The notes below the pieces were generated by a model that saw only the letters and a list, made by a program, of their open reading frames with translations, did not search any database and was not told the origin of the DNA. This document shows positions 33,910 to 42,948 of a DNA stretch of 64,000 nt, in pieces (position 1 is the first letter of the stretch; each line of letters opens with the position of its first letter). This stretch comes from Paraburkholderia sp. FT54 (GTDB lineage: Bacteria; Pseudomonadota; Gammaproteobacteria; Burkholderiales; Burkholderiaceae), in contig NZ_CP134195.1 in NCBI RefSeq assembly GCF_031585635.1, positions 248,001 through 312,000 of the forward strand, given 5' to 3'. The position numbers and the translations under genes were made by a program.

Positions 33910-34275
33910 ATGGCTCGTATCGCAGGGGTTAACATCCCGAATCACCAGCATACCGAAATCGGCCTGACGGCTATTTACGGTATCGGCCGCACGCGCTCGC
34001 GCGACATTTGCGTCGCTGCTGGTGTGGCATTTTCGAAGAAGGTCAAAGACCTGAACGACGCAGACCTCGAAAAGCTGCGTGAAGAAGTCGGCAAGTTCAT
34101 CGTTGAAGGCGATCTGCGCCGTGAAACGACGATGAATATCAAGCGCCTGATGGATCTCGGCTGCTACCGTGGCGTTCGGCATCGTAAGGGCTTGCCCCTG
34201 CGCGGCCAACGTACGCGTACGAATGCCCGTACGCGCAAGGGTCCGCGTCGTGCAGCGCAATCGCTGAAGAAGTAA
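33910..34275 (+). CDS. rpsM: 30S ribosomal protein S13
   Basis: S13 (121 aa) forms bridges with the 50S subunit and contacts P-site t[22 protein letters not shown] and the Arg-rich C-terminus with [17 protein letters not shown] (about 94-110) are typical. It opens the alpha-type operon rpsM-rpsK-rpsD-rpoA-rplQ. Confidence 0.98.
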
Positions 34276-34303
34276 GCGGAACTGACAGTTACAGGAAAAC
34301 GTA

Positions 34304-34708
34304 ATGGCTAAGGCTTCGAACAACTCCGCGGCGCAACGCGTTCGCAAGAAGGTCAAGAAGAACGTCGCCGAGGGCGTGGTTCACGTTCACGCGTCGTTCA
34401 ATAACACCATCATCACGATCACCGATCGTCAAGGCAATGCACTTGCTTGGGCAACGTCGGGTGGTCAGGGCTTCAAGGGTTCGCGTAAATCGACCCCGTT
34501 TGCAGCCCAGGTGGCAGCCGAATCGGCTGGCCGCGTGGCGATGGAATACGGCGTGAAGAACCTCGAAGTGCGGATCAAGGGCCCCGGTCCTGGCCGTGAG
34601 TCGGCGGTGCGCGCGTTGCATGGTCTTGGTATCAAGATCACCGCGATCTCCGACGTGACCCCGGTCCCGCACAACGGCTGCCGTCCGCCGAAGCGTCGTC
34701 GTATCTAA
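34304..34708 (+). CDS. rpsK: 30S ribosomal protein S11
   Basis: S11 (134 aa) sits on the 30S platform near the mRNA exit. The conserved [20 protein letters not shown] (about 26-45) and the C-terminal [18 protein letters not shown] are family signatures. It follows rpsM by 28 bases; a 148-nt spacer with a strong hairpin follows. Confidence 0.98.
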   Translation: MAKASNNSAAQRVRKKVKKNVAEGVVHVHASFNNTIITITDRQGNALAWATSGGQGFKGSRKSTPFAAQVAAESAGRVAMEYGVKNLEVRIKGPGPGRESAVRALHGLGIKITAISDVTPVPHNGCRPPKRRRI

Positions 34709-34727
34709 GACGCTAGTATTGCTCGCG

Positions 34728-34755
34728 CCTGTTGCCGCACCTGCGCGGCGGCAGG
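34728..34755 (+). other. Hairpin in the rpsK-rpsD spacer
   Basis: Eleven-bp stem (34,728-34,738 with 34,745-34,755, two G-T pairs) and 6-nt loop, 19 nt after rpsK. No T run follows, so it is not a classical terminator. It could stabilise the mRNA or be part of an S4-responsive leader; both are guesses. Confidence 0.5.
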
Positions 34756-34856
34756 CTGCTTGCGCTATTGAATTGACTAAGCCCACCGTTCGACCCAAAG
34801 GGTTCGGACTAGCGCGAGTGCACGCATTCGCGTGATTAATCACTGAAGGAATCAAC

Positions 34857-35480
34857 GTGGCACGTTATATCGGCCCTAAGGCCAAGCTGTCCCGCCGTGA
34901 AGGCACTGACCTTTTCCTGAAGAGCGCCCGTCGTTCGCTCGCTGACAAGTGCAAGCTTGACAGCAAGCCCGGCCAACACGGCCGCACCTCGGGCGCACGT
35001 ACGTCTGACTACGGCACGCAGCTGCGCGAAAAGCAAAAAGTGAAGCGTATCTACGGTGTCCTCGAGCGCCAGTTCCGCCGTTACTTCGCTGAAGCCGACC
35101 GCCTGAAGGGCAACACGGGTGAAAACCTGCTGCAATTGCTCGAATCGCGTCTGGACAACGTCGTGTATCGCATGGGCTTCGGCTCGACGCGTGCTGAAGC
35201 GCGTCAGCTGGTGAGCCACAAGGCGATCACGGTGAACGGTGTTGTGTCGAACATCCCATCGATGCAAGTGAAGGCAGGCGACGTCGTTGCGGTGCGCGAA
35301 CAAAAGAAGAAGCAGGCGCGTATTCTCGAAGCGCTGTCGCTGGCTGAACAAGGCGGTCTGCCCAGCTGGGTTGCTGTCGATTCGAAGAAGTTCGAAGGCA
35401 CGTTCAAGTCGAAGCCGGAACGCAGCGACATCGCTGGCGATATCAACGAAAGCCTGATCGTCGAATTGTATTCGCGGTAA
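34857..35480 (+). CDS. rpsD: 30S ribosomal protein S4
   Basis: S4 (207 aa) nucleates 30S assembly and, in E. coli, represses the alpha operon. Start is GTG at 34,857 after gaaggaatcaac. [20 protein letters not shown], the [23 protein letters not shown] core (split here only for length) and the S4 RNA-binding fold (about 97-160) are intact. Confidence 0.98.
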   Translation: MARYIGPKAKLSRREGTDLFLKSARRSLADKCKLDSKPGQHGRTSGARTSDYGTQLREKQKVKRIYGVLERQFRRYFAEADRLKGNTGENLLQLLESRLDNVVYRMGFGSTRAEARQLVSHKAITVNGVVSNIPSMQVKAGDVVAVREQKKKQARILEALSLAEQGGLPSWVAVDSKKFEGTFKSKPERSDIAGDINESLIVELYSR

Positions 35481-35604
35481 TCGGATTAACGGCCGGGGCA
35501 CCCTGATTGCGTTGCGCAAGGGGGCGTCTCGGCTGTTTATTTTCAGGTTGTTACCGGTCAGCCTTATCGGTGTAACGAGCCGAGGGTATTGAAAAGGAAA
35601 ACCT

Positions 35605-36582
35605 ATGCAAACCAGTTTGTTGAAGCCCAAGATCATCGCTGTTGAATCGCTTGGTGAGAGCCACGCGAAAGTGGTCATGGAACCGTTTGAACGCGGTTAC
35701 GGCCACACCTTGGGTAACGCGCTCCGGCGCGTGCTGCTGTCGTCGATGATCGGCTACGCGCCGACCGAAGTGACGATCGCAGGCGTCGTGCATGAGTATT
35801 CGACGCTCGACGGTGTGCAAGAGGATGTGGTCAACCTGTTGTTGAACCTGAAGGGCGTGGTGTTCAAGCTGCATAACCGTGACGAAGTGACGGTTACGCT
35901 GCGCAAGGAAGGCGAAGGCGTTGTCACCGCTGGCGACATCGAACTCGCGCACGATTGCGAAGTGATCAACCCGGATCACGTGATTGCGCACCTGTCGAAG
36001 GGCGGCAAGCTCGACGTGCAGATCAAGGTCGAAAAGGGCCGCGGTTATGTGCCGGGCAATGTGCGTCGTTATGGCGAAGAGTCGGCCAAGATCATCGGCC
36101 GTATCGTGCTGGACGCATCGTTCTCGCCGGTTCGCCGCGTGAGCTACGCCGTTGAAAGCGCTCGCGTCGAACAGCGTACCGACCTCGACAAGCTTGTAAT
36201 GAACATCGAAACCAACGGTGTGATTTCGCCGGAAGAAGCGATCCGTCAATCGGCGCGCATTCTGGTCGATCAACTGTCGGTCTTCGCTGCACTGGAAGGC
36301 ACCGAAGCAACGGCTGAAGCGCCGTCGCGTGCGCCGCAGATCGATCCGATCCTGCTGCGTCCCGTCGATGATCTCGAACTGACGGTTCGTTCCGCGAACT
36401 GTCTGAAGGCCGAGAACATCTACTACATCGGCGACCTGATCCAGCGCACGGAAAACGAGCTGCTGAAAACGCCGAATCTGGGCCGTAAGTCGCTGAACGA
36501 AATCAAGGAAGTATTGGCGTCGCGCGGTTTGACGCTCGGCATGAAACTCGAGAACTGGCCGCCGGCTGGTCTCGATAAGTAA
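35605..36582 (+). CDS. rpoA: DNA-directed RNA polymerase alpha subunit
   Basis: Alpha (325 aa) nucleates polymerase assembly and contacts activators and UP elements. The N-terminal domain has [20 protein letters not shown] (about 27-46). The C-terminal domain has [20 protein letters not shown] (about 250-269) and [19 protein letters not shown], the helix-hairpin-helix region that binds DNA. It has the usual position between rpsD and rplQ. Confidence 0.99.
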
Positions 36583-36607
36583 TCCCGGGACAGAACCCGC
36601 CGCTGCA

Positions 36608-36650
36608 CTGGCAAAGACGCGGATTTTCCTTTAAAATCCGCGCCTTGTCT
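36608..36650 (+). promoter_or_regulatory. Combined terminator-like hairpin and possible promoter before rplQ
   Basis: A perfect 10-bp inverted repeat (cgcggatttt 36,618-36,627, aaaatccgcg 36,633-36,642) with a 5-nt loop is followed by ccttgtcttttttc, so it can act as a terminator for rpoA. The same DNA contains TAAAAT (36,632-36,637) with a weaker CTGGCA (36,608-36,613) 18 bp upstream. The promoter part is less certain than the hairpin. Confidence 0.6.
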
Positions 36651-36741
36651 TTTTTCAATACCGGCCCGTGCACTCACGCCCTTAGGGTGAACTGAGCGCG
36701 ATAGAAGAGCTGGACCAAAACTTTGAATCGAAGGAATTAAC

Positions 36742-37134
36742 ATGCGTCACCGTCATGGTTTGCGGAAACTGAACCGCACGAGCAGCCACCGTCTGGCAAT
36801 GCTCCGTAATATGTCCAACTCGCTAATCGAGCACGAAGTCATCAAGACCACGCTGCCGAAGGCGAAAGAACTCCGTAAAGTTGTCGAGCCGCTGATCACG
36901 CTCGGCAAAAAGCCGTCGCTGGCAAATCGTCGTCTGGCGTTCAACCGCCTGCGCGATCGTGACTCGGTCACGAAGCTGTTCGAAGTTCTGGGCCCGCGTT
37001 ACGCCACCCGTCCGGGCGGCTACCTCCGCGTCCTGAAGTTCGGCTTCCGCGTCGGCGACAACGCTCCGATGGCACTGGTCGAACTGCTCGATCGTCCGGA
37101 AGTTGAAGAAGTTGAAGTGCAAGAAGCTGAGTAA
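36742..37134 (+). CDS. rplQ: 50S ribosomal protein L17
   Basis: L17 (130 aa) surrounds the tunnel exit. [21 protein letters not shown] and [26 protein letters not shown] (about 27-52, abbreviated) are family signatures. The C-terminus has an acidic tail rich in Glu and Val. It ends the ribosomal gene array and is followed by a strong terminator. Confidence 0.97.
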   Translation: MRHRHGLRKLNRTSSHRLAMLRNMSNSLIEHEVIKTTLPKAKELRKVVEPLITLGKKPSLANRRLAFNRLRDRDSVTKLFEVLGPRYATRPGGYLRVLKFGFRVGDNAPMALVELLDRPEVEEVEVQEAE

Positions 37135-37149
37135 GTTTCTTAGCATCTA

Positions 37150-37182
37150 AAAAAAGCCAGGCGCCTAGCCTGGCTTTTTTGT
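37150..37182 (+). terminator. Rho-independent terminator after rplQ
   Basis: Thirteen-bp stem (37,150-37,162 with 37,168-37,180) with GC core gccaggc/gcctggc, 5-nt loop and six T. It ends the ribosomal protein cluster. Confidence 0.92.
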
Positions 37183-37318
37183 TTGTAGCGCCAAACACGC
37201 GCATCAGAACGCGGTGGCCGCGGTCAACTGCCGCACGACTGCTGCAGAGCCGTCTGCGGGCGGACAATGCTAGGTGATACGATATCGGCACCTCAATCGT
37301 GCCTTGTCGGAGCCATCT

Positions 37319-37651
37319 GTGAGCGTGAACGTGACCTTGATTCTGACGACGGTGCCCGATGCGACCGTGGCTCAGAAGCTCGCTGCGGATGCCTTGGCCG
37401 GGCGGCTATGCGCCTGCGTCACCCAGCTAGGCGCCGTGCATTCCAGCTATCACTGGCGGGGCGCGATCGAAAACACGCAGGAGATCCAGCTGCTATTCAA
37501 GACCAGCGCGGCACGCGCGCTCGAGCTCGAGCAGTACATTCAGGTTCACCATCCCTACGACACGCCGGAAATCCTTTCGTGGCAAGCGACGGCGTCGGCC
37601 GCGTACGGCCAATGGATCACTGCTGAAACCCAACGTCCTCTCCATGTTTAA
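37319..37651 (+). CDS. cutA: Divalent-cation tolerance protein CutA
   Basis: CutA1 proteins are small cytoplasmic trimers linked to copper and other divalent-ion tolerance; their biochemical role is still poorly defined. Signature motifs are YHWRGAIENTQEIQLLFKT (about 43-61) and HPYDTPEIL (about 77-85). Start is set at the GTG 37,319 after ggag, giving 110 aa, the family length. An upstream ATG at 37,274 is possible but adds unconserved residues. The last eight bases overlap dsbD, the usual cutA-dsbD pair. Confidence 0.92.
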   Translation: MSVNVTLILTTVPDATVAQKLAADALAGRLCACVTQLGAVHSSYHWRGAIENTQEIQLLFKTSAARALELEQYIQVHHPYDTPEILSWQATASAAYGQWITAETQRPLHV

Positions 37652-39527
37652 CGGTCTCGACCGGCGCGCACGCACTGCGCTGCGCACCGTATTCTTCCTG
37701 CTTGGCTGCCTGTTCTTCGCGCAGTTCGGCACGCTCGCCCGCGCGGCGGACGATTTCCTGGATCCTGCGGTCGCGTTCAAATTCAGCGCGACGGAGAAGC
37801 CCGGCGAAGTCGACGTAACCTACCAAATAGCGGACGGCTACTACATGTACCGCGAGCGCTTCGCCTTCGCGACGCGCAACGGCACGACCACGATTGGCGA
37901 GCCGCAATTGCCGGCTGGTCACGTCAAGTTCGATCAGACCTTCAACAAGAACGTCGAGACGTACCGGAACGAGCTGACCATCCGGATTCCCGTTAAACAG
38001 GCGGCCGGGCCGTTCGATCTGGCGGTGACGTCGCAGGGTTGTGCCGACGCCGGCATCTGCTATCCGCCGATGGAGCGCGTGTATCACGTGAGCGGCGTGG
38101 CTCTGCAACCGGCTGGAAGCGCCGTGGCCCCCGCTGGCGCGGAAATATCGAAACAATCCGCCCATACGGTGGATAGCTCGTGGTATGAGCGCGTCACGAG
38201 CGCAGACTACGCTCAGTCGCTGCTGCAAGGCGGCGGTTTCTTCGCGATCGTCGGACTTTATTTCGTCGCCGGCGCCGTGCTCAGTCTGCTCCCCTGCTCG
38301 TATCCGATGATTCCGATTCTTTCGGCGATCATCATCGGCGAAGGCGCGCGAGTGACGCGTACCCGCGGATTCGCGCTGTCGCTGGCCTATGTGATCGGCA
38401 TGGCGCTCGTGTACACCGCGCTCGGCGTCGCCGCCGCGCTGGTCGGGCAAAGTCTCGGCGCGTGGCTGCAAAACCCGTGGGTGCTTGGCGCTTTTGGCGT
38501 ACTGCTGGCCATTTTCGCGCTAACCCTGATCGCAGGCTTCGACATCGCGCTGCCGCAGCGCTGGCAGGACGGTGTCTCACGGGCGTCGACGAGGCGCTCC
38601 GGTGGCAAGTTTGCAGCTGTTGCCGCGATGGGCGCGCTGTCGGCGCTGGTGGTCGGCGCTTGTATGACCGCACCGCTTTTCGCGGTGCTGGCATTCATCG
38701 CGCATACGGGCGACGCGGTGTTGGGTGGTGCGGCGCTGTTCTCGATGGGACTCGGCTTAGGCGTGCCGCTGCTGATCCTCGGTCTTGGCGCGGGCACGCT
38801 GCTGCCGCGCGCTGGCGCGTGGATGGACGGCGTCAAGGTGTTCTTCGGCGTCTTCCTGCTCGCGGCCGCGCTGTGGATCGTCTGGCCGGTCCTCGGCGCG
38901 ACTGCGACAATGCTTTTGAGCGCGCTATGGTTGTTGATCGCCGCGGCCTCCCTCGGCTTGTTCTCGGCACTCGCGGCGGAGGCTTCCGTGTGGCGCCGGC
39001 TTGGCCGAGGCATCGGCGCTGCGCTGGCCATCTGGGCGGCGGTCCTGCTGGTCGGACTGGCGGCGGGGTCATCCGACCCGCTGCGCCCGCTTGCCGTGTT
39101 GGCGGCGCGCGGCGGAGAAGCGGGTGTCGCAAATGCATCGAATGAGCCGAGCAGCGTGCCGCAGGGTGATCTGACGTTCGCACCGGTGCGCTCATCGAAT
39201 GAGCTCGACCAGGTCGTCAAAACGGCTGCACAGCCCGCCATGCTCGATTTCTACGCGGACTGGTGCGTCAGCTGTAAGGAGATGGAGAAATTGACCTTCA
39301 GCGACCCGCGCGTGCAGACGAAGTTGAAGCAGATGAACCTGCTGCGCGCCGACGTGACCGCGAACAACGCCGACGATCAAGCGCTGCTCAAGCGCTTCAG
39401 CCTGTTCGGACCGCCGGGGATCATCTTTTTCGATCGGAGTGGCAAGGAAGTGCTGCGCGTCGTCGGCTACGAGTCGGCGGATAAATTCTTGCGCAGTCTG
39501 GATCGGGCGAGCGCGCCTGGGGCGTAA
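37644..39527 (+). CDS. dsbD: Thiol:disulfide interchange protein DsbD
   Basis: DsbD (627 aa) carries electrons from cytoplasmic thioredoxin to periplasmic substrates, including apocytochromes. It has a signal peptide (about 12-35) and an N-terminal periplasmic domain with CADAGIC (about 133-139). A multi-helix membrane domain follows (about 195-480), with Cys in PCSYP and GACMTAP. The C-terminal thioredoxin domain carries WCVSCK (about 540). All redox cysteines of the family are present. Cytochrome c maturation genes at 42,949-46,381 may depend on it. Confidence 0.97.
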   Translation: MFNGLDRRARTALRTVFFLLGCLFFAQFGTLARAADDFLDPAVAFKFSATEKPGEVDVTYQIADGYYMYRERFAFATRNGTTTIGEPQLPAGHVKFDQTFNKNVETYRNELTIRIPVKQAAGPFDLAVTSQGCADAGICYPPMERVYHVSGVALQPAGSAVAPAGAEISKQSAHTVDSSWYERVTSADYAQSLLQGGGFFAIVGLYFVAGAVLSLLPCSYPMIPILSAIIIGEGARVTRTRGFALSLAYVIGMALVYTALGVAAALVGQSLGAWLQNPWVLGAFGVLLAIFALTLIAGFDIALPQRWQDGVSRASTRRSGGKFAAVAAMGALSALVVGACMTAPLFAVLAFIAHTGDAVLGGAALFSMGLGLGVPLLILGLGAGTLLPRAGAWMDGVKVFFGVFLLAAALWIVWPVLGATATMLLSALWLLIAAASLGLFSALAAEASVWRRLGRGIGAALAIWAAVLLVGLAAGSSDPLRPLAVLAARGGEAGVANASNEPSSVPQGDLTFAPVRSSNELDQVVKTAAQPAMLDFYADWCVSCKEMEKLTFSDPRVQTKLKQMNLLRADVTANNADDQALLKRFSLFGPPGIIFFDRSGKEVLRVVGYESADKFLRSLDRASAPGA

Positions 39528-39656
39528 CGGGTAACGGGTGGTCCGTCGTGGCGTGTGGCGTGCTGGCTTGTGCAGCAAGCCATGCGCGGCGGCACAAGCG
39601 CGCATCGCATATCGCGCGGTCGAGTGGACCGGAACGAAGTCGGAGGGGCGTCACAC

Positions 39657-39830
39657 GGCGACCCCATTACGACGATCGACGGCCGGTCGGCCACCGCGAT
39701 ATCGCTCAAGCAGATCACGGATCTGATCCGAGCTCAGCCCGCAACGTACGCAAAGCTCGAGATCGAACGCGAAACGCAGCGTCGGGAACTGAATGTCGGG
39801 CGCAGGGCGGTTGTGGTCGAAGCAGACTAG
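39657..39830 (+). pseudogene. PDZ-domain remnant
   Basis: The 450-bp region between dsbD and hemB (39,528-39,979) has no intact gene. A reading frame from 39,657 encodes GDPITTIDGRSATAISLKQI... ending in RRELNVGRRAVVV. This resembles the second half of a PDZ domain, as in periplasmic proteases or retropepsin-like proteins, but the front half and any catalytic domain are missing. The upstream residues in the same frame are not PDZ-like. I read it as a decayed 3' end. A short genuine PDZ protein is less likely. Confidence 0.45.
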
Positions 39831-39900
39831 CGAGCGGTCAGATGCGGCCAGACCGCAACTTCGCAAAAACCAAGACGCGCGCAGCCACAAGTGCCCCCAA

Positions 39901-39938
39901 ATAAAAACGGAGGCACGACCCGCAAGTCGTCCTCCGTT
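39901..39938 (-). terminator. Rho-independent terminator of hemB
   Basis: On the minus strand, a stem of 8 plus 5 bp (39,931-39,938 with 39,906-39,913; 39,926-39,930 with 39,915-39,919, one bulged base) is followed by tttttat. It lies 42 nt beyond the hemB stop. Confidence 0.85.
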
Positions 39939-39979
39939 CATTGCAACGCCCAAGCCGCCCCGAAAGGTGTCTCGTCGAG

Positions 39980-41178
<1,199 letters not shown>

Positions 41179-41229
41179 ATGGGCGGCCGGAAATGGCGCT
41201 TTTGCCCAATCCGGCGGGGTTGGCCTCGC

Positions 41230-41883
41230 TTACTGCGCGGCGTCCGTTTCGTCCTTCACGTCGGGGATCAGCCAGCTTTCGATCAGCTCGTGCGCTTCGT
41301 CGATACCGACACGCTTGAGCGCCGAGAACAGCTGCGCGGTCAGTTCGCCGCGGTAGCCGGCGGTGCGATACTCGGCCAGGCCTTTCTGCGTCGCTCGCAA
41401 CGCGTTTACGCTTTCCTGGCGCGTCAATTTGTCGCACTTGGTCAAGAGCGTGTGGATCGGCTTGCCAGTCGGGGCGAACCATTCGATCATGCGGCGGTCC
41501 AGATCGGTCAGCGGGCGGCGCGAGTCCATCATCAGGATCATGCCGCGCAATTGCGAGCGCGATTGCAGGTAGGTTGACAGCAGCGCTTCCCAGTGCGCCT
41601 TGGCCGCGCCCGGCACTTCCGCGTAGCCGTAGCCCGGCAGGTCGACCAGATGCGCGGTCGGCTCGTCCGCCTTGCCGACCGAAAAATAATTGATGTGCTG
41701 CGTGCGTCCAGGCGTCTTACTGGCGAAGGCCAACTGTTTCTGATTGCACAGAATATTGATGGCCGTCGACTTGCCCGCGTTCGAGCGTCCCGCAAAGGCA
41801 ATCTCAGGTTGCGAAGTGGCCGGCAGATCACGCAGGTGATTGACGGTCGTGAAAAAGCGGGATTGGTGGAGCAGGAAGGACAT
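41230..41883 (-). CDS. engB: Ribosome biogenesis GTPase EngB (YsxC/YihA)
   Basis: EngB (217 aa) is a TRAFAC-class GTPase needed for 50S assembly. G1 is GRSNAGKST (about 31-39), G3 DLPGYGYA (about 77-84) and G4 TKCD (about 146-149). The ATG at 41,883 gives [21 protein letters not shown]; an in-frame ATG 17 codons earlier is less conserved. It is divergent from the cytochrome c4 gene and upstream of hemB on the same strand. Confidence 0.96.
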   Translation of the reverse strand: MSFLLHQSRFFTTVNHLRDLPATSQPEIAFAGRSNAGKSTAINILCNQKQLAFASKTPGRTQHINYFSVGKADEPTAHLVDLPGYGYAEVPGAAKAHWEALLSTYLQSRSQLRGMILMMDSRRPLTDLDRRMIEWFAPTGKPIHTLLTKCDKLTRQESVNALRATQKGLAEYRTAGYRGELTAQLFSALKRVGIDEAHELIESWLIPDVKDETDAAQ

Positions 41884-42068
41884 GATCAGGCCAGGATTCG
41901 AGACGCCGGGGAACCCGGAGTGGGGACGGGTCAAGCCCGACTGGCGTCTTAGCGATTAGCGAGTTATTGTACAATACGATGGTTTACTGAAAACCTGAGG
42001 GGGCCAGCCCACGTGCCTTGGCGGCTCCTGGCGGTCACTCGGTCGCCGTCGTACTTTGCAAAACCTTC

Positions 42069-42145
42069 AAGAAAACGCTGGGCCGTCCCAAGTTTTCTTG
42101 CCCCTTAGGGGGGCCTGGCGCGAGGCGCCAGGTTTGGGGGCTCTC
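42069..42145 (+). repeat. Structured element, copy A (upstream of cytochrome c4 gene)
   Basis: Starts with aagaaaac/gttttctt arms (42,069-42,076 with 42,092-42,099) enclosing a small hairpin (tggg/ccca). Then comes a cccc/gggg hairpin (42,101-42,111), a perfect cctggcg/cgccagg hairpin (42,114-42,132) and a ggctctc end. A second copy with changed bases but similar arms lies at 57,542-57,620. It is 34 nt upstream of the c4 start codon in the same orientation, so it could be a leader element or a dispersed repeat. Confidence 0.6.
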
Positions 42146-42178
42146 TAAAAATCCCACAAGACGAGACAGGGTGTGCGA

Positions 42179-42832
42179 ATGAATCGACTGAGCAAGACTC
42201 TGATGGTGCTTCATGTAGCGGCAGGTCTTTCAGGTTTGGCAATTCAGGCACGAGCAGCAGATCCGGCAAAGCCGGACGTCAATCGGGGGCAGGCAATCGC
42301 GGTGCAGGTGTGCGCGTCATGTCACGGGGCAGACGGCAACAGCGCCGGCGGCGCGTACCCGAAGCTGGCGGGCCAGCACCCTGAGTATCTCGTCAAGCAA
42401 CTCAAGGACTTCAAGACCCAGCCGGGCGCCAAGCAGCCAGCGCGCAACAATGCGATCATGGCGGGCATGGCGGCGGCGCTGTCCGATCAGGACATGGTCA
42501 ACGTCGCGGCCTATTTCGCGGCGCAGACTCCGAAGCCCGGCTACGCGCACAACAAGGACACCGTGCCGCTCGGCCAGAAGATCTATCGTGGTGGGATCGC
42601 CGACAAGGGCGTACCGGCGTGTGCGAGCTGCCACGGGCCGACCGGTCAAGGGATTCCGTCGCAGTATCCGCGGCTGTCGGGGCAGTGGGCAGAATACACG
42701 GTGGCGCAGTTGACCGCGTTCACGCAAGGTCCTGGCGCACGTAATAACAACGAGGCGATGCATGCGATCGCAACGCGTTTGTCGGACAGCGAGATCAAGG
42801 CTGTAGCCGATTACATCGCGGGCTTGCACTAG
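42179..42832 (+). CDS. Diheme cytochrome c4
   Basis: A 217-aa periplasmic electron carrier with an N-terminal signal peptide cut after about residue 26 (IQARAADPAK). Two CASCH heme-binding motifs lie near residues 45 and 145, one in each half of an internally duplicated class I fold; Met residues that could be axial ligands follow (IMAGMA, EAMHAI). Cytochrome c4 usually passes electrons to terminal oxidases. Start is ATG at 42,179; a GTG two codons earlier is too near the aggg RBS. resB and ccsA, which mature c-type cytochromes, follow. Confidence 0.93.
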   Translation: MNRLSKTLMVLHVAAGLSGLAIQARAADPAKPDVNRGQAIAVQVCASCHGADGNSAGGAYPKLAGQHPEYLVKQLKDFKTQPGAKQPARNNAIMAGMAAALSDQDMVNVAAYFAAQTPKPGYAHNKDTVPLGQKIYRGGIADKGVPACASCHGPTGQGIPSQYPRLSGQWAEYTVAQLTAFTQGPGARNNNEAMHAIATRLSDSEIKAVADYIAGLH

Positions 42833-42882
42833 GAAGCTCGCGCGCAAGTGCAACCGGCCCGGCGAGGCCGGTACAAAACAAG

Positions 42883-42928
42883 AAAAGGGTGAGGGCGTCG
42901 TGCCTACGACAGCCCTTCACCCTTTTTT
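42883..42928 (+). terminator. Rho-independent terminator after cytochrome c4 gene
   Basis: Long stem (aaaagggtga at 42,883-42,892 with its complement ending in the T run at 42,923-42,928, plus inner gggc/gccc and gtcgt/acgac). It separates the c4 gene from resB. Confidence 0.88.
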
Positions 42929-42948
42929 GCTGTTCAGTCGGAGTATGA

